From Hyphomicrobiales bacterium (GTDB lineage Bacteria; Pseudomonadota; Alphaproteobacteria; Rhizobiales; Rhizobiaceae), in contig UBTY01000007.1 of assembly GCA_900468535.1 (NCBI GenBank), positions 1 to 64,000 on the forward strand: a stretch of DNA of 64,000 bases, in the 5' to 3' direction. A program made the position numbers and the translations under genes. This document shows positions 36,307-45,367 of the stretch, in pieces. The notes beneath the pieces were generated by a model, which saw only the letters and a program-made list of their open reading frames with translations, did no database searches and was not told where the DNA came from. Each line of letters begins with the position of its first letter. The stretch's first letter is position 1.

Positions 36307-38099
36307 CAGCACTCCTGCTTTGCAGTTGCGCAATCGTCTTTACGCCGTCGCTCACCACGGTCACCTCATCGGTCGCTGCCGATCTCACAGGCCGCCCGGC
36401 TGTGGGTGCAGTCGTGCCCGCGACCGGCATGGCCGCCCTTGCCGTGATGCCGACGCAACCGGCGGCAATCGCGCCGGACCTTGGCACAACGGCGGCGCCC
36501 GTTCTTCCACAGGCATCAATCTTGCCTGGTGCCGCTCAGACGCCTCAAGCCGCCGAGCCTGCTTATCGTGAGGTAGCACCCGGCGAGAACCCGTTTGCGC
36601 CATCGGCGCCGAAGCCGGCAGCGGCCTCGGTCGTTCCTTCCACGATTGCACCGGCAGCCAATCCCTTCGGGTCTTCCGCAACGGACAAAGCCGGCACCGC
36701 AAAGGCGGCTGCGCCAAGCAAGGTGGATGAAACGGCGTTGCGCTACTATGCCAAGACCCGTGATCTCAAACGCCTTGGCGCCGAACTGCGTCGACTGAAA
36801 GCACTCTATCCGGGCTGGGAAGCCTCGGAGGACTTGTTCAATCAATCGACCGCCATCGACGAACAGCCTCTTTGGGACATTTACGCGGCGGGAGACCTTC
36901 CTCGTCTTCGTGCCGAACTTGCGCGTATCGCCAGCAGCAATCCCGAATGGAAGCCGTCATCGGATCTCATGGAGAAGCTTCAGATGGCCGAAACCCGCAA
37001 GCTGATCGAACGAGCCTATGCCCGCGCCGCCTGGGCACAGGTCATCTCGACAGCCCAGCAACAGCCGCAACTGCTCGTCTGCAGCGAGATGAATGCGCTG
37101 TGGCAAGTCGGCGAAGCGCTTGCGAAGACCAAGGACATGGCCCGCGCCTTCGACCTCTACAAATACGTCCTGACCAATTGCGATGAGCCTGCCGAACGGC
37201 TGGCCACCATGCAAAAGGCCAGTGCGCTGCTACCAGCCGCAGGCATCACTTCGCTAATGGCGCTCGGCCGGACAATGCCCGACGGCACGTCGGAATTTGC
37301 GAGCTTTACCTATGATGCAATCCGCAAACAGATGGGTGCCCTGAGCGAAGGCGATCCGATGGCACGACCGATCTCGGGCGCCGATCTCGAGGCCTTTGCC
37401 GCCTATGTGGAGACCTCCCAGTCGGCTACCGACGCCGGCCTCTTCGGCTGGTACTATTACAGCCAGAAGCAATGGGAACCGGCTCATGCCTGGTTTGCCG
37501 CCGCCACTCAATACGGCAATGACATCAAGAACATCGAGGGTGTGATCCTGTCATTGCGCAACCTCGGCAAGCTGGACGATGCCTATGCGCTGGCCGGCCG
37601 ATTTGCGCCTCAGTCCGACGATATCCGCAAGGAGTACATCGAACTCGTCTCGGCTTCCCTGACCGACAAAGCTTCGACCTTGAAGGTCAGCGAGGAGGAT
37701 CTGGGCACGTTCAAGACCTACGTATATGCGGCGAAGTCGGCCCTCGGCGCCCAGGCGCTGGGATGGAGTGTTCTTGAGGATAAAGGACCGGCTGAAGCCC
37801 GTCCGCTCTTTGCCCAATCGGCCGAATGGGGACCAACGGAAGGCGGGATCACCGGTCTTGCCGTTGTCGCCAGCCGCCTGAAGAACTACGCGCAAGTCGC
37901 AGCCCTGAAACAGCAATATGGCGACGAGTTCCCGGGACTGAAAGAGTTCAGCACCGCACAGCCCAAGAAGAGCAAGCGGATCGTCCAGACTGTCCAAGTC
38001 TCAGCGAAGGCGAGCGCGACCGACGCGGCAGCACTTGCCAGCAAAGACAAGCGTCGTCCGCTCCAGAAGTGGCTGTACTCGAAGGAATATGCTCGCTGA
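36285..38099 (+). CDS. Secreted TPR-like protein of the cellulose operon
   Basis: This 604-residue protein has a signal peptide (about 1-32) and an Ala/Pro-rich low-complexity linker (about 33-145). A long alpha-helical repeat region (about 150-560) has spaced Ala-Gly-Leu helices resembling TPR or Sel1 repeats (LFGWYYYSQKQWEPAHAWFAAA, ALGWSVLEDKGPAEARPLFAQS). The tail is basic. BcsC proteins carry periplasmic TPRs plus an outer-membrane barrel. Here I see no C-terminal barrel, so this may be a BcsC-like scaffold lacking the pore. It is translationally coupled to bcsZ and ends the operon. Confidence 0.75.
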   Translation: MSSRYTVTALLLCSCAIVFTPSLTTVTSSVAADLTGRPAVGAVVPATGMAALAVMPTQPAAIAPDLGTTAAPVLPQASILPGAAQTPQAAEPAYREVAPGENPFAPSAPKPAAASVVPSTIAPAANPFGSSATDKAGTAKAAAPSKVDETALRYYAKTRDLKRLGAELRRLKALYPGWEASEDLFNQSTAIDEQPLWDIYAAGDLPRLRAELARIASSNPEWKPSSDLMEKLQMAETRKLIERAYARAAWAQVISTAQQQPQLLVCSEMNALWQVGEALAKTKDMARAFDLYKYVLTNCDEPAERLATMQKASALLPAAGITSLMALGRTMPDGTSEFASFTYDAIRKQMGALSEGDPMARPISGADLEAFAAYVETSQSATDAGLFGWYYYSQKQWEPAHAWFAAATQYGNDIKNIEGVILSLRNLGKLDDAYALAGRFAPQSDDIRKEYIELVSASLTDKASTLKVSEEDLGTFKTYVYAAKSALGAQALGWSVLEDKGPAEARPLFAQSAEWGPTEGGITGLAVVASRLKNYAQVAALKQQYGDEFPGLKEFSTAQPKKSKRIVQTVQVSAKASATDAAALASKDKRRPLQKWLYSKEYAR

Positions 38100-38164
38100 C
38101 GGAAAGCCGGACCGGTTTGCTGTTTGACACTTCCGCTAGCACCGCCAGACAGTCTTTGACGAGA

Positions 38165-38189
38165 CCCGCCGATCAGATCGGCGGGTTTC
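38165..38189 (+). terminator. Intrinsic terminator of the cellulose operon
   Basis: CCCGCCGATC (38165-38174) is followed after one base by its complement GATCGGCGGG (38176-38185) and TTTCT. In RNA the central bases form the loop. The position 65 bp after the last cellulose gene fits. The remaining sequence to 38385 shows no gene. Confidence 0.65.
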
Positions 38190-38385
38190 TGCCCTTCGCG
38201 AACTGTCGTGCTATGACGCCACGAACCAAATGGAGTTCTGCAGCGGCTTTTACCGGATCGACTGCCACTGAGCGCCAAGTCGCGCAATTCTCTCGTTCCG
38301 CGTAGCGCGTGCAGCGCAGCTATATGGACTCAGGCGACCAAATAATTGATGGCCGCCCGCGCCGAAGTTTGTCCGTCCGGAACGA

Positions 38386-40485
38386 CTAGTTTCCAGATTG
38401 CTTCTTCAAACCGTCCCCCTGCAGGTCCGCTTGATCAGCGACAATTGCAGTGGCTTCATTCAACAGCACATCCTTTGCATTCTTGCGGGCGTTTTCGATG
38501 GCGATGTCAGCGCTGAGGCTACGCTCGTTCGATTGCAGCCCGTCGTCCTCAGCGGAATCGACGCCACCGTCGCTTTGCGCGCGCGATTTGAGGCGATCCG
38601 TCCGTGCTTTCAGTTCCTTACGGCGTTCAGCCTCGTTGAGCGAGACAACGCCCTTCTCGCGCTGGGCCTTGAGGTCGGCGACGTCCTCCAGGAAGCGCTG
38701 GAAGTCCGGATCGGCCTTCACGCGTTCATCGTGGAGCTTCTGCAGCTTCGGCAGCAGAGCGCCCAAATTGCCGGCAGGCGTATAGTTCGCGGGCTTGATC
38801 TGTGCCCACGGCAAAGCGTTGTCATAGCTCGCTTCGCCGAAGGTCTTCGGATCCGAAAGACCGGGCAGACTGATATCCGGCGTCACGCCGACAAGCTGCG
38901 TTGTGCCGCCGTTGACACGGAAAAACTGAGCAACGGTCAACTTCAGCTCGCCGAACTTGGGCTTGGTGTTTTGCGCTTCCTCGTCAAGATTGACGACTGT
39001 CTGTACGGTGCCCTTGCCAAAGCTGGGTTCACCGATAATCACACCTCTGCCATAGTCCTGAATGGCTGCAGCAAAGATCTCCGACGCCGACGCCGAACCG
39101 CGGTTGATCAACACGCCGACCGGACCTGTCCAGACCGGCGCAGGAAAGTCATCGCTCTCAACCTTGACCTTGCCATCGGCATAGCGCTGCTGAACCACCG
39201 GCCCCTTGCCGACGAAAAGGCCCGTCATGTCGATCGCCTCGGACAGCGAGCCGCCACCATTGTTACGCAGATCGATCAGCACGCCGTCGACGTTTTCCTG
39301 CTTCAGCTCGGCAAGAAGCTTGGCAACGTCGCGGCTCGCGCTTCGGTAGTCCTTGTCGCCCTTTCGACGCGCTTCGAAATCCTCATAGAACGCTGGCAGC
39401 GTGATGACACCGATCTTGCGCGTCGTGTCACCATCCTTCACGGGCAGAACAGTTTTCTTGGCGGCCTGCTTTTCAAGGCTGATCTTATCGCGCACCAGGC
39501 TGACGGTACGGTGGATGCCCTCTGGTCCCGCATCGGCAGGCAGGATATCGAGGCGAACGACGGAGTCCTTCTTTCCTCGTATCATCTGCACAACCTCATC
39601 GAGGCGCGTTCCGACCACTTCCTTCATCGGACCATCCTGGCCCTGGCCGACGCCGACAATGCGGTCGCCTACCGCCAGCTTGCCTGACAGCTGTGCCGGT
39701 CCGCCGGGCACGAGTTCCCGGATCGTCGTGTAGTCATCCCGCTCCTGCAGCACTGCGCCGATGCCAACCAGCGAAAGCTTCATCGAAATGTCGAAGTCGG
39801 CCGAAGCAACTGCGCCGAAATAGTCGGTGTGCGGGTCGATGGAGGTCGTATAGGCGTCCATGAACGACTGGAACACGTCGTCGCTCTTGTATTTGTAGGC
39901 ACGCTGGAGTGCGTTCTGATAGCGCTTGTCGAGCGTGTCGCGAATGGCCGCATCAGCTTTGCCGCCCAGTTTCAACCGCAGCCAATCGCCTTTCACGCGC
40001 TTGCGCCAAAGTTCATTGCTCTCAGCTTCGGATTGCGGCCAAGGGGCCTTGTCCCGGAGCAGGGAATAGTCTTCCTGAACGGTGAAGTCGAAATTCTTCT
40101 TGAGCAGATTGCGTGCGTAGGTCATGCGATCGACCACGCGCTGCTCGTAAATGTTGAAGATCGAGAACGGGATCCGGAGATCTTTCTGCTGAATGGCGTC
40201 GTCGATCTTGTCGCTGTCGCCCATGAACTTATCGACATCCGCCTGCAGGAAGATCATGCGATCCGGATCAAGCGACTCGATAAAGTGCTTCATGATCCTT
40301 GCCGACAAGGCATCATCGAGCGGAACCGACCTGTAGCTGAAACGCGTCAGAAATTTCGCACTCATCTGTGCGGCATCCGCCTGCGGCTTCAATGGTGCCA
40401 AGACAGGCGGCGATGCGGCTTCCAATGCAAATGCCGAGGATGCAAATGCCAAGAATACCGCAAGGGTGACGTGTTTTAAGCGCAT
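38386..40485 (-). CDS. prc: Tail-specific (C-terminal processing) protease Prc/Tsp
   Basis: This 699-residue periplasmic S41-family protease has a signal peptide (about 1-24), an N-terminal domain, a PDZ domain (about 230-330, LVGIGAVLQERDDYTTIRELVPGGPAQ) and the serine/lysine catalytic domain. The nucleophile is in RGSASASEIFAAAIQDYG (Ser near 463) and the general base in FGKGTVQ (Lys near 489). A C-terminal charged helical region follows. It degrades or trims periplasmic proteins with non-polar C-termini. The length and full N- and C-terminal domains match the enterobacterial Prc type rather than the shorter CtpA type. It is monocistronic. Confidence 0.93.
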   Translation of the reverse strand: MRLKHVTLAVFLAFASSAFALEAASPPVLAPLKPQADAAQMSAKFLTRFSYRSVPLDDALSARIMKHFIESLDPDRMIFLQADVDKFMGDSDKIDDAIQQKDLRIPFSIFNIYEQRVVDRMTYARNLLKKNFDFTVQEDYSLLRDKAPWPQSEAESNELWRKRVKGDWLRLKLGGKADAAIRDTLDKRYQNALQRAYKYKSDDVFQSFMDAYTTSIDPHTDYFGAVASADFDISMKLSLVGIGAVLQERDDYTTIRELVPGGPAQLSGKLAVGDRIVGVGQGQDGPMKEVVGTRLDEVVQMIRGKKDSVVRLDILPADAGPEGIHRTVSLVRDKISLEKQAAKKTVLPVKDGDTTRKIGVITLPAFYEDFEARRKGDKDYRSASRDVAKLLAELKQENVDGVLIDLRNNGGGSLSEAIDMTGLFVGKGPVVQQRYADGKVKVESDDFPAPVWTGPVGVLINRGSASASEIFAAAIQDYGRGVIIGEPSFGKGTVQTVVNLDEEAQNTKPKFGELKLTVAQFFRVNGGTTQLVGVTPDISLPGLSDPKTFGEASYDNALPWAQIKPANYTPAGNLGALLPKLQKLHDERVKADPDFQRFLEDVADLKAQREKGVVSLNEAERRKELKARTDRLKSRAQSDGGVDSAEDDGLQSNERSLSADIAIENARKNAKDVLLNEATAIVADQADLQGDGLKKQSGN

Positions 40486-40840
40486 TAAGTTGTGATCCAG
40501 TTCTGAGTTCGAAGTCTCTTTGTAGGATGTAAATGGAAGAATTATGGTTTTTTAGTTGTCGGGCCGCATCAAGTCTCGTCTCCTGCACGTCGCAATTGCC
40601 AGCATGAGCTACAATCTGATGTCGTAGTCGTGTTTATCAAGCTATCCTTCGGCACAGACTGTGTGTTGTTCGTTGGTCCGCTCTGTCAAAGGCCAAGGTG
40701 GAATGAATATCCCCTCGGTATAGCGACATGGCATCGTATCGCGAATCAACACAAGCATCTGAACAGAAACATCATTTCGCAACAGCCACTTCGGCCCGAC
40801 AACCCACAAATACGTCATCAAAGGTTCATATGGCTCTGCC
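40486..40840. other. Intergenic region between divergent prc and phosphatase genes
   Basis: This 355-bp region separates two divergent genes and should contain both promoters. I could not find a confident -35/-10 pair, operator or hairpin. Confidence 0.4.
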
Positions 40841-41701
40841 ATGAGATTTCGAATGATGTCGAATCCAAATCCCTCCGAAGCCGCCAAAGTGTCCTCCCGT
40901 ATCTCCCCCGACGCCTCTCCGCGCCTAGCGGCGCTTGCTGACGCCGTGCTTGTCGGTGGGATCAAGGCGCGCTCGTCGCTGCGCCGCCGCATGGATGGCG
41001 AACTCTTGGCCAAAGCGCCCAGGGACTACCAGACCGAAATCGACGTTGCCGTCGAACGGATCATCATCGATGAGTTGAACAAGTCCTTTCCGACCTATGC
41101 CATCAAGGGCGAAGAGGCGGTCGGTAACCGCAACGCCGCGGACGGCGCGCCGATAATCTATATCGATCCGATCGACGGGACGACGAACTTCGCCTGGGGC
41201 ATCCCCCACTTCGGGATGACCATTTCGATCGTCGAAAACGGTGAGCTCGTGGCCGGTGTCGTCTACGACGCGATGCTGGACGAGCTGTTCAGTGCCGAGC
41301 TTGGTGGCGGAGCTTATCTCGATGGGCAGCGGATCGAGTGTGTAGGCTCCAAGGGAACGGAAGATGTGCTCGTTGGTGCCGGCTTGCCGGTTCCCGGCCA
41401 GCTGAAGGCCGTTTCGGAGAGCGTGTATTTCGACGCACTGAAGCGCCTGATGGCAACCACCGCCGGCGTGCGGAGGCTGGGTTCGGCAGCGCTGTCGATC
41501 GCCTATGTTGCTTGCGGACGTCTCGACGGCTTCTTTGAGGATGGCCTATCCTTGCACGACTACGGTGCGTCTGCCCTGCTCGTGCGCGAGGCAGGTGGCG
41601 TGGTCACCGCCTTCACTGGCGGTCCGGTCACCGCGAACGGCGATATCCTGGCCGGAAACCGGTCTCTTCACCCTTGGCTCGTCGAAGGCTTTCAGGCCTG
41701 A
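40841..41701 (+). CDS. Inositol-monophosphatase-family phosphatase
   Basis: This 286-residue cytoplasmic, Mg-dependent phosphatase has the metal-binding motifs IKGEEAVG (about 87-94), IDPIDGTTNFAWGIPHF (about 107-123) and a C-terminal LHDYGASALLVREAGG, where the usual WD is HD. Family members act on inositol phosphate, histidinol phosphate, PAPS or fructose bisphosphate, and the substrate is not clear here. In-frame ATGs at 40841, 40853 and 40856 leave the exact start open. It converges with, and overlaps by 10 bp, the phosphodiesterase-like gene. Confidence 0.85.
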   Translation: MRFRMMSNPNPSEAAKVSSRISPDASPRLAALADAVLVGGIKARSSLRRRMDGELLAKAPRDYQTEIDVAVERIIIDELNKSFPTYAIKGEEAVGNRNAADGAPIIYIDPIDGTTNFAWGIPHFGMTISIVENGELVAGVVYDAMLDELFSAELGGGAYLDGQRIECVGSKGTEDVLVGAGLPVPGQLKAVSESVYFDALKRLMATTAGVRRLGSAALSIAYVACGRLDGFFEDGLSLHDYGASALLVREAGGVVTAFTGGPVTANGDILAGNRSLHPWLVEGFQA

Positions 41702-42561
41702 TCTTCCATCAGAAGCCGTTCCAGACCAACCGGATCGTCGGTCGTGATCTGGTCGGCTTTCAGCTCGAGCAGCCGTCTGACCGTTGGCAGAGCTGACGGT
41801 ACGGCCGAATTGATCGTATAGGCGTCAATCACCCGGCCAGTATCGTGGAAGGCCGCGATCATATCGAAGCCTGCCTGATCGGCGAAGAGAACGAGGCGGT
41901 GATTGAGATAGACCATTCGCGCGCGGGGCGCCGCGTGTACTGCACCCGCTACGAAGCCTTCAAAATCGCGGGTTTCCATAAGCCGTTCGATGGCGCCGTC
42001 GTGACATGGATCGTAACCGATTGCCATGTCGGGCACGGCCTTCGAGAGCCGCTCGACAGCAAGAGAGTCGCCGCCTGAAAGAATGACGGAGTCCGCCACT
42101 GGAGCAATAGCCGCGGCGAATGCGGCAATGTCGGCGTCTCGAATGGTGTTCGAATTCTCCTTGAGGTCAAGCTGCAGACCAGCTCTGGGGTCGCGGTCGA
42201 TCCCGGCCAGCAGGCGCGCAAGATCCTCGAGCATCATGACCTTGTGCGTACTTGGCGCCCCAAAGGGATCGCGCAGATGGAGACCGCGCAGATAGCTCTC
42301 CGTTGCCTCCCGAACGGGACCGGTCCCCGTCGTCGCTGCATCGAGTGTTTCGTCATGCAGGACCGCGAAACCATCACCGCCGAAGCGCACGAGGTCGATC
42401 TCCACGCTGGCTCCGAGTTCCATTCCCTCGACGATGCGCTCGCCGGTAAACGAGATGTCGCCGGCGAAGCGGTGTCCCCGATGCCATTTCAGCCAGGTAC
42501 GATGCCCGGCCCGTTCGATTGCAATCCCGCGTCCGTCAAGCATGTCCAAACACCCGATCAT
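41692..42561 (-). CDS. Glycerophosphodiester phosphodiesterase-family protein
   Basis: This 289-residue TIM-barrel protein resembles the GDPD/UgpQ family. It has KWHRGHR near the N-terminus (the HR and H catalytic positions), EIDLVRFGGDGFAVLHDETLD (about 53-73) with the paired acidic and His residues, LQLDLKE, and DQITTDDPVGL at the end. GDPDs release glycerol 3-phosphate from glycerophosphodiesters. Its start overlaps the end of the ABC ATPase gene, so it is co-transcribed with the transporter. The ATG at 42543 is an alternative start. Confidence 0.8.
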   Translation of the reverse strand: MIGCLDMLDGRGIAIERAGHRTWLKWHRGHRFAGDISFTGERIVEGMELGASVEIDLVRFGGDGFAVLHDETLDAATTGTGPVREATESYLRGLHLRDPFGAPSTHKVMMLEDLARLLAGIDRDPRAGLQLDLKENSNTIRDADIAAFAAAIAPVADSVILSGGDSLAVERLSKAVPDMAIGYDPCHDGAIERLMETRDFEGFVAGAVHAAPRARMVYLNHRLVLFADQAGFDMIAAFHDTGRVIDAYTINSAVPSALPTVRRLLELKADQITTDDPVGLERLLMEDQA

Positions 42562-43615
42562 TCTGGCGCGACTCCGTCGCGGCGAACTCGTGCACCAGAC
42601 GATTGTCGCGGAAAACTCTGAAGGCAGTGGCCGTAAGATCCACCGGCATACCTTTCGTCCAGTTGCTTTCGCTTGATGTCATTATTTTCACCCGTGTCGC
42701 GTCGGCAAGATCGACGTCGACTACTTTGTGGGTCCCGAAGTCAATACTCCGATGAACGACGCCGGCGTCCGCCCCCTTGGCCGTAGCAATTGACAAGGCC
42801 TCAGGGCGAACGGCGAGTACGACGTCGCCATCCGCGACGGGGACCGGGAGCGCGAAGGCAGCATGCTCGCTCATTCCAGCTTTGACCGTCGTGCGAATGA
42901 AGTTCATCGAACCGATGAAGCCGGCAACGAATTCCGTCTCCGGCTCTCGATAGATGCGGTCCGGCGGCCCGATCTGCTCGGTGCAGCCGTCGCGCATGAC
43001 GACGATCCGGTCGGCCAGCGCCAGCGCCTCGTCCTGCCCGTGCGTGACGAAAAGCGTCGTGATGCCCAGCCGCTGCTGGATATCGCGCACCTCTTCACGC
43101 AGCCGCTCGCGCAGATGCTGGTCGAGGCTTGCGAAGGGTTCGTCGAGCAAGAGGATTTTTGGCTCGAGCACGAGCGAGCGGGCAAGAGCCACACGCTGCT
43201 GCTGTCCACCTGAAAGCTGCGTCGTCATTCGCTTTCCGTAGTCGGCGAGGCCAACGAGCGCCAGAGCCTGCTCGGCGCGTTCGCGGATCTCCGCTTTGGG
43301 AAGACGGCGCAGTTTCAGGCCGAACGCGATGTTGTTGAAGACATCCATGTGGGTCCACAGCGCATGACTCTGGAACACCATCCCCGTCGGGCGCTTTTCC
43401 GGCGGCAACGACGTCACATCCTTTGCATCGATCAGGATACTTCCAGCGGTCGGTGCTTCGAAGCCGCCGATCATGCGAAGCAGCGTCGACTTGCCCGAGC
43501 CGGAAGGGCCGAGCAGGCAAACCAGTTCTCCATCCTCGACATCGAGCGAGACATCACGAACCGCGTGGGAAGAGCCGAAACTCTTCGAGATATTTTTTAT
43601 GGTCAAGCGCGCCAT
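42536..43615 (-). CDS. ABC ATPase, PotA/FbpC/UgpC-like
   Basis: This 359-residue ATPase has Walker A GPSGSGKST (about 36-44), signature LSGGQQQRVALARSL, Walker B ILLLDEPFASLD and H-loop VTHGQDE, then a C-terminal TOBE-like domain (about 240-340). The motif set is that of polyamine/iron/sugar-phosphate importers. The ATG follows AAGGG by six bases. It works with the two permeases and binding protein encoded upstream. Confidence 0.9.
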   Translation of the reverse strand: MARLTIKNISKSFGSSHAVRDVSLDVEDGELVCLLGPSGSGKSTLLRMIGGFEAPTAGSILIDAKDVTSLPPEKRPTGMVFQSHALWTHMDVFNNIAFGLKLRRLPKAEIRERAEQALALVGLADYGKRMTTQLSGGQQQRVALARSLVLEPKILLLDEPFASLDQHLRERLREEVRDIQQRLGITTLFVTHGQDEALALADRIVVMRDGCTEQIGPPDRIYREPETEFVAGFIGSMNFIRTTVKAGMSEHAAFALPVPVADGDVVLAVRPEALSIATAKGADAGVVHRSIDFGTHKVVDVDLADATRVKIMTSSESNWTKGMPVDLTATAFRVFRDNRLVHEFAATESRQNDRVFGHA

Positions 43616-43652
43616 GTGGAACCCTTCCTGGCGTCATTCGCCGTATTGAACA

Positions 43653-44480
43653 TCATGCTCCCAGCCCCTTCGCGAAGGTTCCGGTTCCGACCACTCTGCG
43701 AGCGAACATGAGTGCGGCGAAAGACGGCACCCAAAGCATGACGGAAAGCACTGCGCCGTATTGAACGACGATCTGGTTGTTGATGAACGTGACCATCAGG
43801 ACGGGCATCGTGCGGATCTCAGGCGCTCCGATCAGCCACGCCCCTTCCGTTTCATAGAAGGTGCCGACAAAGGTCAGCAGCACGGCGGCAACGATCGTCG
43901 GCGCCGCCTGCGGCAGGGTAATCGACCAGAAGACGCGCAACGGAGACGCGCCCGCGTCACGCGCCGCTTCTTCCATCCGCCGATCGACATTCTGGAAGGC
44001 TGCGACAGGAATCCAGATCATCAGCATCAGCGTGCCGACCAGCTGAATGAGGACCACGCCCCAGAACGTGCTGATCAATCCGATCTGTAGGAAAATGCCG
44101 GCGATAGCGACGAGCAGACCGAACTTCGGGAAAGCGTGGGAGGCAAGGAACGACAGAAAGAGAACGTTCCTGCCCGGAAACTTCATGCGCGCGAAGGCGT
44201 AGGCGGCCGGAAGACAAATGACCGCCGAAAGAACAGTCACTGTGGTCGCGAGGCGCAGACTGAGGAAGAGCGCGTCCCAGACATCTTTCCGCGACAGCGT
44301 GAGCGACCAGTAGCGGAGTCCGAACTGCTGCGGGATCACGGCGGGGTAGCGCCAGACCTCACTGAAGGCCCAGGTACCGACGACGACAAGCGGCAGGGCG
44401 ATGAAAAGCGTCAACAGCAGTGCCAGCAGGACGCCGATCCAATCCGCCTCGGCGACGGCCACGTTCAGAGGCTTCATCAT
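43653..44480 (-). CDS. ABC permease (PotC/FbpB-like inner subunit)
   Basis: This 275-residue permease has six hydrophobic segments and the coupling motif EEAARDAGASPLRVFWSITLPQ. The ATG at 44480 overlaps the preceding permease stop (ATGA). A second ATG at 44477 is at better distance from GGGGAGG. The open frame continues upstream to 44876, but that part is inside the other permease gene. Confidence 0.88.
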   Translation of the reverse strand: MMKPLNVAVAEADWIGVLLALLLTLFIALPLVVVGTWAFSEVWRYPAVIPQQFGLRYWSLTLSRKDVWDALFLSLRLATTVTVLSAVICLPAAYAFARMKFPGRNVLFLSFLASHAFPKFGLLVAIAGIFLQIGLISTFWGVVLIQLVGTLMLMIWIPVAAFQNVDRRMEEAARDAGASPLRVFWSITLPQAAPTIVAAVLLTFVGTFYETEGAWLIGAPEIRTMPVLMVTFINNQIVVQYGAVLSVMLWVPSFAALMFARRVVGTGTFAKGLGA

Positions 44481-45367
44481 TTGCCTCCCCTGTTTCGAGC
44501 TATGGAGCGAACATAGAAGATCCCGAACACGAGGCAGAAGCCGAAGGCGATGACCGCCTGCGTCAAGGCATTGGTGGGATCGTTCATGTCGGAGAAGGTA
44601 CGCTGCATGAAGGGTCCCATCATTTTCGGCGAGGCCGGTCCGAGCAGGTAGGGCAAGGTGAATGACGAGAAGATGCCGAGGATCGCGAAGGACGTCGTCA
44701 CCAGCAAGGAGTTTCCCATGCGCGGCAGAATGATAGACAGGAAGACGCGCAGCGGCGAGGCACCCACATCGCGCGCGGCTTCGATGGAGCTCTTCGGAAT
44801 GCTTCCCAATCCGGCCGTCAGCATCAGGACGGTCAGAGGCAGGTTGTCCCAGACGAGGCCAATGACCGGTCCCCATGGGGTCAGGTAGGGCGATGGCAGC
44901 TTCGGCAGACCAACGGCGTTCAGCAGCACGTCCACCGCACCGTTCGGACCGATGGTGCGGATCAGCGCGTAAGACAGGATGATCGACGGCACGAACATCG
45001 GGAAGATCGCCAACCCTTGCACATAGGCTGATAACGGGCCGCGTGAAAATCGAAGATAGAGAGCGATTGGAAGCCCGGTTGCCAGAAGCAGCACGCCGCA
45101 GACCAACGTCGTCCAGAGCGTGATCCAGAGATTGGTGCGGCTGTATTGGTCACTGAAGAAGAAGTGATAGGAGGCAAAGGATAGCGCCGAGGTGCCGTCC
45201 GGCTGGGCGATGAAGACCGTACTCGCGACCGCCGAGAAGATTGGATAGATGATCAGCCAGGCCAGCAGCAGAACAGGCAGGGCAACCAACGGAAGCCCTA
45301 CCCAACCCTTGTTGCTAGCCGGCGCGGAATGCCGCACCGGCAGCGGAAGTGTCATTGCCCTGCGCAT
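44477..45367 (-). CDS. ABC permease (PotB-like)
   Basis: This 296-residue permease has six hydrophobic segments beginning near residue 24, a large first periplasmic loop, and the motif IEAARDVGASPLRVFLSIILPRMGNS. It overlaps the binding-protein stop in a TGATG junction, and a second ATG at 45355 is possible. It forms the membrane channel with the next permease. Confidence 0.88.
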   Translation of the reverse strand: MRRAMTLPLPVRHSAPASNKGWVGLPLVALPVLLLAWLIIYPIFSAVASTVFIAQPDGTSALSFASYHFFFSDQYSRTNLWITLWTTLVCGVLLLATGLPIALYLRFSRGPLSAYVQGLAIFPMFVPSIILSYALIRTIGPNGAVDVLLNAVGLPKLPSPYLTPWGPVIGLVWDNLPLTVLMLTAGLGSIPKSSIEAARDVGASPLRVFLSIILPRMGNSLLVTTSFAILGIFSSFTLPYLLGPASPKMMGPFMQRTFSDMNDPTNALTQAVIAFGFCLVFGIFYVRSIARNRGGK

